From: JASHPR01 sp963833885
GTDB taxonomy: Bacteria > Actinomycetota > Actinomycetes > Streptosporangiales > Streptosporangiaceae
Direction of reading: 5' to 3'
DNA: 64,000 nt
Assembly: GCA_963833885.1 (NCBI GenBank)
Contig: CAWHZU010000013.1
Span: forward strand, 1-64,000
In this document: positions 1 through 7,546 of the stretch, piece by piece
How the letters are laid out: each line of letters starts with the position of its first letter
Position numbering within the stretch: position 1 is the stretch's first letter
The notes under the pieces: model-generated
What the model was told of the DNA's origin: nothing
The model's input: the letters and a program-made list of their open reading frames with translations, nothing else
Database searches by the model: none
Program-made: the position numbers and the translations under genes

Positions 1-736
1 GGCGGACGGCAAGGGCGAGCCCGGCGAGCGCGGCCAGGATGCGCAGCACGTTCCCGGGCATCCGCCTTGTCAGCGCCGGCCCGATCATGCTGCCGACCAG
101 GAAGCCGGCGGCCATCGGAGCTGCGGCAGCCCAGTCGACGCGCCAGCACGCGATGAACACGATGCAGCAGGACACGTCGGCGATGCCGAGCAGCATGTTC
201 TTGAGCGCGTTGCACCGAGCTGGCTGCTGGCCGGTGGAGATCATGAGCAGGGCCAGGGTCATCACGCCCGCTCCGGCTCCCCAATAACCGTCGTAGGCGG
301 CCGACGCCAGCAGCCCGCCGGGCAGCAGAAGGCGGCGCCCGCGGCGGCCCGGGCGGCGGGCGAGCCACGCCGTGGCCACCGGCTGCAGCAGCAGCGCGAG
401 CGCGGCGAAGGCGAGCAGGAACGGCACGACGCGATCGAAGGCCGCGGCGGGCGTGACCAGAAGCAGCCCGGCACCAGCGGCACTGCCCGCGGCGGTGAGC
501 GGCGCCCAGCGCAACAGCCATCGTCCCTGCCCGCGCAGTTCGGGCCTGGAGCCCAGCGCCGAGCCTGGCCACGCAGCCACGAACGCGACGGCGTTGGTGA
601 TGTTGGCCGACAGCGGCGGCAGGCCGACTGCCAACAGCGCAGGATAGGAGATCAGCGAGGCGGTGCCGCCCGCGGATCCCACGATCCCGGCCAGTGCCCC
701 CGCGCCGAGCAGCAGGGCGGCCCGCGCGACCGTCAT
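1..736 (-). CDS. TauE/SafE family membrane permease, 3' end outside window
   Basis: The minus strand is open from an ATG at 736 to the window edge, about 245 residues with no stop, so the C-terminus is missing. The product is very hydrophobic. It starts MTVARAALLLGAGALAG, then has the glycine-rich SAGGTASLISYPALL segment of the first TauE half and the second-half signature YDGYWGAGAGVMTLALL, followed by N-A-L-K-N. Two homologous halves of about four membrane segments each are usual for this sulfite/organosulfonate exporter family; substrates are rarely known. The start is set by the ATG at 736 with a weak GGCGGG upstream. The 9-bp tandem repeat at 811-887 lies in its promoter region. The family call is secure; the substrate is unknown. 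Confidence 0.85.
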   Translation of the reverse strand, partial: MTVARAALLLGAGALAGIVGSAGGTASLISYPALLAVGLPPLSANITNAVAFVAAWPGSALGSRPELRGQGRWLLRWAPLTAAGSAAGAGLLLVTPAAAFDRVVPFLLAFAALALLLQPVATAWLARRPGRRGRRLLLPGGLLASAAYDGYWGAGAGVMTLALLMISTGQQPARCNALKNMLLGIADVSCCIVFIACWRVDWAAAAPMAAGFLVGSMIGPALTRRMPGNVLRILAALAGLALAVR

Positions 737-810
737 CCCGCCATCATCCCGTCGCTGTCGGCCAATGTGCCAGCCTGGAGTCTCACCGGGCTGGTACCCG
801 CTGGCTGGAG

Positions 811-887
811 CCGACCTAGCCGACCTAGCCGACCTAGCCGACCTAGCCGACCTAGCCGACCTAGACTAGCCGACCTAGCCGACGCCT
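811..887. repeat. 9-bp tandem repeat (CCGACCTAG)
   Basis: Six perfect head-to-tail copies of CCGACCTAG run from 811 to 864. A shortened copy (ACTAG, 865-869), one more perfect copy (870-878) and a degenerate copy follow. The array lies between the stop of the serine-hydrolase-like gene and the start of the TauE-like gene, so it sits in the 5' region of the latter. Each unit carries CTAG, which is usually scarce in bacterial DNA. Its reading as Ala-Asp-Leu repeats on the plus strand has no supporting gene context. It may vary in copy number by slippage. Confidence 0.9.
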
Positions 888-897
888 GGCGGGGCTT

Positions 898-2172
898 TCA
901 CTTGGCCATGGGCGGCGCGTCGCTCGGCGCCACGTACGCGCCAATCAGCCGGAAGATCGTGTCACTCGCGTTGGGCTCCACCCCTTGGGAGTTGAACGCG
1001 GCGGCGTTGAAGGTCGTGGCCACCGCGATGGCGATCTTCTGGGATGGAAGGTACGCCTCCGTGGCGCTGTAGCCGCTCACCAGCGGGTTCTGCAGAATCC
1101 ACGATCCGGACCGCACCACGCCCAGCCCGAAGTTGTAGGCGGGTATCTGCTTGAAGCAGCTGGGTGCGCAGTTGGACTGCTTGTGCCCGAAGCCGAGCAG
1201 GTTGGGGTCGGTCATCGCGTGGTAGCTCGATTTGGACAGCAGCTGGCCGGTGCCGACGGCCACCGCCGTCTTGGTCATGTCGTAGATGTTCGTGGTCTGG
1301 TTCGCTCCGACCGGCGTCCCCCAGTCGGCGTTCCAGTACGTCGCTTCCTCGTAGAAGTAGACCTTCGGCGGGATATGGAGCGCCTCTTTCCGTTCGGAAC
1401 TGTACGAGTGCAGCACCGGCTCGGGAATGGTGGACGTCTCGGAACTGGTGGTGTTGGTCAGGCCCATGGGCGCGAGGACCTTCTCCTGCAGCAGCGTCGC
1501 CAGCGGCTTCTTCCCGATGATGGACAGGATGTGCCCGAGGATCATGAAGTTGGTGTGCGCGTAGCTCCAGTTCGTCCCCGGTTTGAACTGCATCGGCCGA
1601 CTGAACGCGTATTTGAGCCGCTGCTGGTAGCTGAAGATCTGGAACGGGTTGGCGTTGAAGGCCGCCGTCCAGGCCGCGTCGGTCTCAAAATCGGGATACC
1701 CGGTGGTCTGGTTGGCCAGCATTTTGAGCGTGACCTTATTGGCCTCCGGCAGTGTCGGATCCCACCGATTGACGGTGTCGTTCAGACTGACCTTGTGCTC
1801 GTCGACATACTCCATGAGCAGCGTGGCAATGTAGGCGAACGCGACGGCGCCGTTGCGGAAATGCATGGCCGGGGTGGCCGGCTGCCCGGTCAGTGACGGC
1901 CCGAACGCCTGTGTGGTCACGACCTGGTTGCCCTTGGTGACCCGGACGATGACCGCCCGCAGATGATAGGTGGTCATCGCCTTGCGGACGATCGCGGCGA
2001 TGCCGGACGCTTGCGGGGATTGCGCTACCACGGTGGTTGACTGCTCAGCCTTTGCGTCGGGCGGCGGAGACGAGCACGCCGACAGCGCGATCGCGAGCGC
2101 GACGACGGTAGCCGCGGCCAGGCCTGTGGCACTGATGGGCCAGCGCCATCCAATACCGGGTTTTCTTGCCAT
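898..2172 (-). CDS. Serine-hydrolase (class C beta-lactamase fold) lipoprotein lacking catalytic residues
   Basis: 424 residues. A lipoprotein signal ends in L-S-A-C with the lipid Cys at 33, so the protein should be anchored outside the membrane. The rest follows the beta-lactamase/D-Ala-D-Ala carboxypeptidase (PF00144) plan: the FRxG block at 105-108, a V-D-E-H-K-V-S-L-N-D-T-V helix, YAHTNF at 204-209 and a C-terminal SGYSATEAYLP block. The usual Ser-x-x-Lys reads A109-V-A-F112, Tyr-x-Asn reads Y204-A-H206, and the His-x-Gly motif near the end is not visible. Known members need the Ser and Lys for acylation, so I infer a binding or scaffolding pseudoenzyme rather than a hydrolase. The frame is uninterrupted and there is no sign of decay. 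Confidence 0.8.
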   Translation of the reverse strand: MARKPGIGWRWPISATGLAAATVVALAIALSACSSPPPDAKAEQSTTVVAQSPQASGIAAIVRKAMTTYHLRAVIVRVTKGNQVVTTQAFGPSLTGQPATPAMHFRNGAVAFAYIATLLMEYVDEHKVSLNDTVNRWDPTLPEANKVTLKMLANQTTGYPDFETDAAWTAAFNANPFQIFSYQQRLKYAFSRPMQFKPGTNWSYAHTNFMILGHILSIIGKKPLATLLQEKVLAPMGLTNTTSSETSTIPEPVLHSYSSERKEALHIPPKVYFYEEATYWNADWGTPVGANQTTNIYDMTKTAVAVGTGQLLSKSSYHAMTDPNLLGFGHKQSNCAPSCFKQIPAYNFGLGVVRSGSWILQNPLVSGYSATEAYLPSQKIAIAVATTFNAAAFNSQGVEPNASDTIFRLIGAYVAPSDAPPMAK

Positions 2173-2259
2173 TTCGCCATTTCCGTTGGGAGCTATGGCC
2201 CTTCATTTACGGGTCCCAGCGGATGCCATCATGGGTCAGCTCATCAGCCCGAGAAAGAC

Positions 2260-2291
2260 GCCACGCCTCAGCGACGCTGAAATGGCGTGGC
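2260..2291 (-). terminator. Nested hairpin downstream of the 2323-3171 gene
   Basis: GCCACGCC (2260-2267) pairs with GGCGTGGC (2284-2291). The enclosed TCAGCGACGCTGA (2268-2280) can form a second small stem. The element is 30-60 bases past the stop of the minus-strand gene ending at 2323 and before the next gene start at 2172. There is no long U tract, which is common for actinobacterial terminators. A role as a 5' structure for the downstream gene is also possible. Confidence 0.45.
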
Positions 2292-2322
2292 CAGAAAAAC
2301 AATTCGACCAGGTATAGGGCGT

Positions 2323-3171
2323 CTACGTTAATTCGTTCTCGGTCGAGGCGATTACTGCATCCACTCCGGGTGCGGAGTCCAGCGGCGGGGGTGCCTGCTC
2401 ACGAAGGATGCCCGCGCAGCCGCCGTGCGCTGCCAACGTGCCGCCCAGCTCGGCGAGCAGATCGCGCACCCACGGATCGGGACCCTGTCCGGTGAAGTCG
2501 ACGGTTACCGTCTGGTCGATGACGAACTGCTGGATGCCCGAGGTAGCAGCGAAGTGGTGGCCCATCGGGATCCACCCGTCGCCTCCCTCCCGGTAGGCGT
2601 GGCCATTCCCGCACCAGACAAGGAGCGGATCTTCGGGTGCCGCGGCGACTAGCTGGCACAGATTCTTGGCCTGCTCGCGTTCGCGCCAATTGGTGAACTT
2701 GAGGCTGAGCAGTTCCGCCTTGTCTTTGCCTAGGCCGACGGCGGCCTCGTAAGCCCACAGACTCCAGCCCAGTTCCAGCGCCGTGGTGATGAGCCTGCGC
2801 ATGTCCGGCTGGGCGAGATAGCCACCATCTCCGGACGGGATGTCCCGGATGGGTTCGGGTGCGCCGTTCGCGGGCGAGGGCAGCGCTTCCATCGCCAGCC
2901 GCCTCACCCCCGCCTGGTGGGCCGCCTGAATCATGCGCGCTCCGACCTCGCGAGTACGTACACACCGGGTCAGGCCGTTGTGTGCCTCGTTCGCCATCAC
3001 CACGGGTGATCGGGCGAACGCGAGACGGGTCAGCTCCTCCACCGAGCACCAGCCATCCACCGTTGCCAGCCTCCCGCCATTAACCGCGCTGGCCGACCTG
3101 CCATCCACTCTTGCCAGGTAAGTGCCCGTTCCGCTCGTGACAGGTCCCACACTGGCCCTGATCATGGCCAT
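2323..3171 (-). CDS. Tiki/ChaN-like hypothetical protein
   Basis: 282 residues, no signal peptide. A conserved-looking core begins VVMANEAHNG (E62, H64), continues to RRLAMEAL (E95) and ends at VWCGNGHAYR (H191). An early E-x-H, a middle Glu and a late G-x-G-H are the arrangement of the Tiki/TraB/ChaN (EreA-like) metal-binding fold, and this is the basis of the call. I cannot assign a substrate. The start at 3171 is the longest option; the first 40 residues are low in family signal, so an internal start is possible. The gene lies 68 bases downstream of the MBL-fold gene on the same strand, with a hairpin between them. Confidence 0.55.
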   Translation of the reverse strand: MAMIRASVGPVTSGTGTYLARVDGRSASAVNGGRLATVDGWCSVEELTRLAFARSPVVMANEAHNGLTRCVRTREVGARMIQAAHQAGVRRLAMEALPSPANGAPEPIRDIPSGDGGYLAQPDMRRLITTALELGWSLWAYEAAVGLGKDKAELLSLKFTNWREREQAKNLCQLVAAAPEDPLLVWCGNGHAYREGGDGWIPMGHHFAATSGIQQFVIDQTVTVDFTGQGPDPWVRDLLAELGGTLAAHGGCAGILREQAPPPLDSAPGVDAVIASTENELT

Positions 3172-3211
3172 GGCCGACCGGGCCGCGTACTGCGACGAAC
3201 TCGACGGCGAT

Positions 3212-3232
3212 ACTGCCGAGATCCTCGGCAGT
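3212..3232 (-). terminator. 9-bp stem hairpin after the MBL-fold gene
   Basis: ACTGCCGAG (3212-3220) and CTCGGCAGT (3224-3232) form a perfect 9-bp stem with a 3-base loop. It starts 8 bases past the stop of the minus-strand gene at 3240-4034. Position and strength fit an intrinsic terminator without a U tract. Confidence 0.6.
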
Positions 3233-3239
3233 CGTGCGC

Positions 3240-4034
3240 CTACAGCGGCCTGAGCGGAGTCCAGGTTCCGTGGTCAGTGAGGCGAAGCTGCGCCGACAGC
3301 CCGGCGTCGTTGAAGGCCCTGGCGAGGTCATCGCGTCCCTCGCTGAAGTGGGCCCAGCCGTCGTAGTGGGCCGGGATGACCGCGGCTGGCCCCAAGACTG
3401 CTGCCGCGGCCGCCGCCCGGATGCTGTCCAGGCTCAGCGCGCGGTTCTGGAACTTGCTCGCGACGCGGGCGGCGCCGGCGTGCAGGACGGTCGCGTCGAT
3501 GGCCGGGCCGCGGCGGGCGATCTCGGCAACGGTCTGGATGGAGGCGTTGTCCCCGCTGACGTAGATGGTGGGCAGGTTGTGCCCGGACAGGATGAAGCCG
3601 ATGACCTCGCAGTTGACGAAGCCGTCGGCATCGCGTTCTCCGTCCTCGGGTCCGTGCACCGCGGGGACGGCGGTCAGGGTCAGCTCGGCGCCATCCGGAC
3701 GTGGCACGGAATGGCTGGTCCACGGGGCCAGCCCGACGGCGGGCTGGCCGAGGCGCCCCGCTCCGCTGCGTGTGGTCAACACCAGAGGGGCGGCGAGGGC
3801 CATAGCCCGGCCACGGTCGTCCAGGTTGTCGGCGTGGTTGTCGTGGCTGACCAGCACCAGGTCCACCGGCCCGAGCTGGTCCTCAGCCACCACCGGACCG
3901 GCGGTCTTGGTGAGGTAGCCATGGGGGCCGGGGGCGTCGAAGGTGGGGTCGCTGACGATGCGCAGGCCACCGAGGTCCAGAACGGTCGTCGGACCGCCCA
4001 CCACCATGACCGCGCAGTCCTGCCGCGTCATCAC
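3240..4034 (-). CDS. MBL-fold metallo-hydrolase
   Basis: 264 residues, cytosolic. The metallo-beta-lactamase fold is shown by the early VLDLGGLRIVSDPTF strand pair and by the metal site LVSHDNHADNLD (H64, H67, D69, N70). Later come PAVHGPEDG (His), YVSGDNAS (Asp) and IPAHYDGWAHF (His). The H-x-x-H-x-D-N version of the H-x-H-x-D-H motif occurs in the UlaG/RomA-like branch that hydrolyses lactones, phosphodiesters or similar substrates. No partner gene indicates the substrate. The two N-terminal Met residues leave the start uncertain by one codon. Confidence 0.82.
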   Translation of the reverse strand: MMTRQDCAVMVVGGPTTVLDLGGLRIVSDPTFDAPGPHGYLTKTAGPVVAEDQLGPVDLVLVSHDNHADNLDDRGRAMALAAPLVLTTRSGAGRLGQPAVGLAPWTSHSVPRPDGAELTLTAVPAVHGPEDGERDADGFVNCEVIGFILSGHNLPTIYVSGDNASIQTVAEIARRGPAIDATVLHAGAARVASKFQNRALSLDSIRAAAAAAVLGPAAVIPAHYDGWAHFSEGRDDLARAFNDAGLSAQLRLTDHGTWTPLRPL

Positions 4035-4059
4035 CGCTCCACCCTACGGCCGCTTACTT

Positions 4060-4257
4060 TTACGTCCGGCCTTGGGTGGCGAGTCTTTCGATGGTCTGGA
4101 GCTCTTGGTCGATTTTCGCTTCGGCCGCTCGGCGGTTGTGCGGCCCGCTATGGCTGGGCAGGGGAGTCTGCGCGCGCCGGTGTTCGAGATGGGCCAGCAG
4201 GGTCTGGCTGCCCAGGGGGCGGGCGGCGAACGCAACGACGATCGTTGCCGATTGCAT
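4060..4257 (-). CDS. Possible small hypothetical protein
   Basis: A 65-residue minus-strand frame from ATG at 4257. It has a hydrophobic start (SATIVVAFAARPLGS) and a charged, helix-prone end (NRRAAEAKIDQELQTIERLA). I do not recognise the family. The 4035-4394 stretch holds no other convincing gene; a plus-strand frame around 4280-4380 reads LLAEAGITAAQLAVQQL but has no start signal. Either could be a remnant of a larger lost gene. Confidence 0.25.
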   Translation of the reverse strand: MQSATIVVAFAARPLGSQTLLAHLEHRRAQTPLPSHSGPHNRRAAEAKIDQELQTIERLATQGRT

Positions 4258-4394
4258 AACCACCGACCAGTCCGCCGCACCCGGACTGCTGGCCGAGGCT
4301 GGGATCACCGCCGCGCAACTCGCCGTCCAGCAGCTCAGCGAAACCCACCCCTACCGCAGAGAGGCAGGGATCAGCTCAGCCGCGCGAGGCGGGC

Positions 4395-5828
4395 TCAGGT
4401 CCGGCTGACTACGAAGGCCTCATCGTCGCCGGAGCTGGTCATGTAGTACCCGCCTGCCGCGCAGTAGCGCGCCGAGGCGCACGACACGGACGTGACCTGC
4501 GCAGATCCGCCGGTGTTCAGCGCCGCCGAGCCGGGCACCTCGATCGCGGTGCCCCACGCGCCGTTTATGTCGCTGACGACGAACGCCTGCTGGTGACCGG
4601 AGCCGTCCCGGTACGTCCCGCCTGCCGCGCAGTAGCGGGCTTGACCACAGGACACCGATTCGACGTCGGCGCTTCCGCCGACGTTCAGGGCCGCCAGACC
4701 GGGCACCTCGATCGCGTTGCCCCACGAGCCGTTCTTCTCTCTGACCACGAACGCCTGGTAGGGACCCTCGATGCTGGGTGCGTAGCTTCCGCCGGCCGCG
4801 CAGTAGTTCACAGATCCGCACGACACCGATCCGGCGCTGTTTCGCGCGCTGGCCGTTGTTCCAGCAACCGCTGTTACCTTGCCCCAGGTCCCGTTCTTCT
4901 CGCTGGCCACGAGTGGCCCAGAGGGCGCATCGTTAGTGATGCTGCCGGAGAATCCTGCGGCCGCGCAGTTGCCTACTGAAGCACACGAGAGCGACGCGAC
5001 GGTGGCGACGCCGAAGGCCGCCGACCCGGGTACCTCGATCGCCGTGCCCCACGAGCCGTTCTTCTCGCTGACGAAGAATGCTTCGGGGGCATTGGCCCGG
5101 TAGGTGCCGGCCACGGCGCAGTTGCCGGCCGAAGCACACGACACCGAGCCGACGCCGGCAGACATGCTGGTGTTCAACGCCGCCAATCCGGGCACTTCGA
5201 TCGCCTTGCCCCAGGAGCTGTTCTTCTCGCTGACCACAAACGCCTGCTGGTCGCCGTCGCTGGAGTAGCTCCCGCCGGCCGCGCAGTTGCCCGCCGACCC
5301 GCACGACAGCGCTGCGACCAGGGAACCCCCGCTCGCGCCGCTCAACGCCGCCGCCCCGGGCACCTGGATCGCCTTGCCCCAGGAGCCGTTCTTCTCGCTG
5401 ACCACAAATGCACGGGTGCCACGGGAACTGGTGTAGAACCCGCCGGCCGCGCAGTTGCCCGCCGAAGCGCACGATAGCGACGTGACCTGTGCGTTGCCGC
5501 CGGTGTTCAAGGTCGCCAGACGGGGCACTTCGATCGCGGCGCCCCAGGAGCCGTTCTTCTCGCTGACTACGTAAGCCTGCCCGTGGCCGGAGCGGTTGTC
5601 GTAGTTCCCACCGGCCGAGCAGTTACCCGGCGAGGAACACGACACCGCGACTAACGTGCCGCCGTGGCCTGCGCTCAACCGCGCTAGGCCGGGCACCTCG
5701 ATCGCCTTACCCCAGCTGTCGGCCCGGGCGACCGCGCCGGCGGCCGGCGTAGCCATCACTGCCAGCGGCGCGGCGCACCACGCTGCCACCGCACCCGCCA
5801 AGACCACCATGACCCGAGTTCGTCTCAT
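4395..5828 (-). CDS. Secreted eight-repeat protein, probable beta-propeller
   Basis: I start this at the ATG at 5828, not the upstream 5957 ATG, because GAGGGG lies 6 bases before it and the product then begins MRRTRVMVVLAGAVAAW, a typical signal peptide with cleavage near Ala-x-Ala. The mature chain is eight consecutive 50-56-residue repeats. Each begins SWGxAIEVPG, has a paired-cysteine core SCxSxxNCAAGG and ends QAFVVSEKNG. The two Cys per repeat suggest disulfides outside the cell. Eight such units would suit an eight-bladed propeller. Similar SCASAGNC-repeat proteins are common in actinobacteria and uncharacterised. There is no enzyme motif or membrane anchor. Confidence 0.75.
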   Translation of the reverse strand: MRRTRVMVVLAGAVAAWCAAPLAVMATPAAGAVARADSWGKAIEVPGLARLSAGHGGTLVAVSCSSPGNCSAGGNYDNRSGHGQAYVVSEKNGSWGAAIEVPRLATLNTGGNAQVTSLSCASAGNCAAGGFYTSSRGTRAFVVSEKNGSWGKAIQVPGAAALSGASGGSLVAALSCGSAGNCAAGGSYSSDGDQQAFVVSEKNSSWGKAIEVPGLAALNTSMSAGVGSVSCASAGNCAVAGTYRANAPEAFFVSEKNGSWGTAIEVPGSAAFGVATVASLSCASVGNCAAAGFSGSITNDAPSGPLVASEKNGTWGKVTAVAGTTASARNSAGSVSCGSVNYCAAGGSYAPSIEGPYQAFVVREKNGSWGNAIEVPGLAALNVGGSADVESVSCGQARYCAAGGTYRDGSGHQQAFVVSDINGAWGTAIEVPGSAALNTGGSAQVTSVSCASARYCAAGGYYMTSSGDDEAFVVSRT

Positions 5829-5992
5829 CGGTCCCCTCAGCAGGCGCATGCCGCCGGTGCGCGAATCCGCCCGCCCCATCGGTCCCCAATACCTGGAGCG
5901 GGACACTACTCCGGCAATAGCCGAATCAACGGCCGAATTACCATCTTTTGCCCACACGGGGGTGACGTGAGGGTGAATCGTTACCGGACGGG

Positions 5993-6310
5993 CTACTCGC
6001 TACTGCTGTGGTCGCGTTCGCCCTGTTGCTTGCCTTCCCAGGCAGGCCGGCGACGAAGGCGAAGGGTAACGATGATCACGGCCGTCCCGACGAGCAGGGA
6101 GACGATGTTGGGGATCACCAGCGCCATGATCCGGGCCGACGCCCCATAAGCGATCCAAAGCAAGAACCCGATGAGCAAGATCGTGAAATAGCCCACCGAT
6201 ATCTGGCCGGAAGAGTGCTCGCGCAGCATGCGACGGATCTGCAGCAGTGGTGCGAGGCCCATCAGCACCGCCCATGACGACGCGGCTGCTGCAAGGATGT
6301 TTTCAGCCAT
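5993..6310 (-). CDS. SemiSWEET/PQ-loop family sugar transporter
   Basis: 105 residues from ATG 6310, chosen over 6382 because AGGAG lies 5 bases upstream. Three hydrophobic segments fit the single triple-helix bundle of SemiSWEETs, which dimerise to pass sugars. Helix 1 carries LMGLAPLLQIRRMLREHSSG, aligning with the family's P-Q-x-x-K/R loop, though the Pro-Gln pair is split as P-L-L-Q. Helix 2 has the GYFTILLIGFLLWIAYG block, and helix 3 has IPNIVSLLVGTAVIIV, with the conserved Asn. Substrate unknown. It stands alone between the repeat protein and the flavin oxidoreductase. Confidence 0.75.
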   Translation of the reverse strand: MAENILAAAASSWAVLMGLAPLLQIRRMLREHSSGQISVGYFTILLIGFLLWIAYGASARIMALVIPNIVSLLVGTAVIIVTLRLRRRPAWEGKQQGERDHSSSE

Positions 6311-6439
6311 GGCACTCCTGCGGAGAAGCGCCCTGGCCCTGCGGATCGTGCTCGCCAGCTGACTGGTGAGGGGCGCAAGCACGATCGGCTCATGTTAACT
6401 GCTATCTGGGCCTGTGCGCGGTGGGAGGCGTGACCCGCG

Positions 6440-7405
6440 CTACCTGAGCAGTCTGGCGAGTGAGCTCAGGCCGACGTTGACGTCAGGGTAGGCGGGAATA
6501 AGCACCGCGTGTCCGGCGCCCCCATGGTGCAAGACGGCCAGCTGTTCCCGGGCCCGGGCAGGATCTCCCACGATCGCGAGACGGTCGATCCAGCCGTCGG
6601 GCAGGGCGGCTGCCAGGGCCGCCGCCGATCCGGTCTTCCGGCGAAGCTCGGCAAGCTCCGAGGCGAAATCGAGTACGGCCACATGTGGCTGCCAGTCCGG
6701 TTCCCCGACCACCGCCAGGGCACCGCGCACCTGGGCTCGGGCGACTCCCGGGTCATCGTCGACGGACGCGATGTTGTACGCGACGATCTCGTGACCCGGC
6801 GAGGCTGTCTGCTCGACGACCATCGACAGGTATTCGGGCGTTACGGGTTCAGCGAGAATGGTTCCCTGCGCGACTCTGCCGGACAGCCGGAGCGACCGAG
6901 GTCCCCGCACACCCGCGAAGACTGGCGGCACCACGGACGGCGCATGGGAAAGCTGCACCCCATTGAGCTGAACGTAGCGGCCGCTGAAGTCCACGCGCTG
7001 CCCACGGAGCAGCCACCGCAGGGTCTGGATGTACTCCTCCAGCAGCGTGAGCAGGCTCGACGGCCGGGCTCCGACTTGATCAAGCCAGCCCGGCATGCCA
7101 TGCCCTACGCCCACCGTCAGCCGGCCCGGGTGGAGCCCCGCCAGGGTAGCGACCTCCATGGCGGCGAACGCCACATTGCGCGCTGCGGCTGGGATAATCC
7201 CCAGGCCCACGTGCAGTGATGTAGTCGACGCCAGGATCGTTGCCGCCTGCGTGAACGCGCCGTGCAGGAAGCAGTCCTCCGCCACCCACACCTCGGGGAA
7301 TCCAAGCTGCTCGGCTTTCTGTGCGTAGCCGACCAGATGTTCCGCTGGCAGACGCGGCGGGACAAGGACACCAATCATCGGCCCCCACACGGACAGTCCT
7401 TGCAT
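6440..7405 (-). CDS. LLM-class (luciferase-like) flavin-dependent oxidoreductase
   Basis: 321 residues. The TIM-barrel signatures of the bacterial luciferase family (PF00296) are visible: GYAQKAEQLGFPEVWVAED, HVGLGIIPAAARN, TLAGLHPGRLTVGVGHG and IQTLRWLLRG. In actinobacteria many members use F420 rather than FMN; the sequence alone does not decide this. GGAGG lies 6 bases upstream of the ATG at 7405. It is the last gene before the PucR operon in the same direction, separated by 141 bases holding an inverted repeat, so it may be transcribed separately. Confidence 0.85.
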   Translation of the reverse strand: MQGLSVWGPMIGVLVPPRLPAEHLVGYAQKAEQLGFPEVWVAEDCFLHGAFTQAATILASTTSLHVGLGIIPAAARNVAFAAMEVATLAGLHPGRLTVGVGHGMPGWLDQVGARPSSLLTLLEEYIQTLRWLLRGQRVDFSGRYVQLNGVQLSHAPSVVPPVFAGVRGPRSLRLSGRVAQGTILAEPVTPEYLSMVVEQTASPGHEIVAYNIASVDDDPGVARAQVRGALAVVGEPDWQPHVAVLDFASELAELRRKTGSAAALAAALPDGWIDRLAIVGDPARAREQLAVLHHGGAGHAVLIPAYPDVNVGLSSLARLLR

Positions 7406-7444
7406 GACATGCCTCCTAGGGTCGGCCTGTGTCGTGATCGACAG

Positions 7445-7482
7445 CTGCAGGGCTGACCTGGTGGTTTCGTCGCGCCCTGCAG
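7445..7482. promoter_or_regulatory. 9-bp inverted repeat between pucR-like and LLM genes
   Basis: CTGCAGGGC (7445-7453) and GCCCTGCAG (7474-7482) are perfect inverted copies separated by 20 bases. The element lies 65 bases past the PucR-family stop and 40 bases before the LLM start. It could be an operator, with half-sites about three helical turns apart, or a terminator of the catabolic operon. Nothing else is visible in the 7406-7546 gap. Confidence 0.4.
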
Positions 7483-7546
7483 ATCGGCCGCCAAGCTACC
7501 AGCCCGTGGCCGGTCGCGATCGGCACGCTGCGGGGTCGGCGGAGGT

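Noticed and set aside
811..887. CRISPR array
   Set aside because: Unit is only 9 bp with no spacers and no cas genes nearby.
767..1072. Plus-strand frame with Ala-Asp-Leu repeats over the 9-bp array
   Set aside because: It only exists because the repeat unit is nine bases; it runs into the antisense of the serine-hydrolase-like gene and has no ribosome-binding site.
985..1896. Long plus-strand frame opposite the serine-hydrolase-like gene
   Set aside because: Arg/Gly/Val-rich shadow of the minus-strand gene, a usual effect of high GC third positions.
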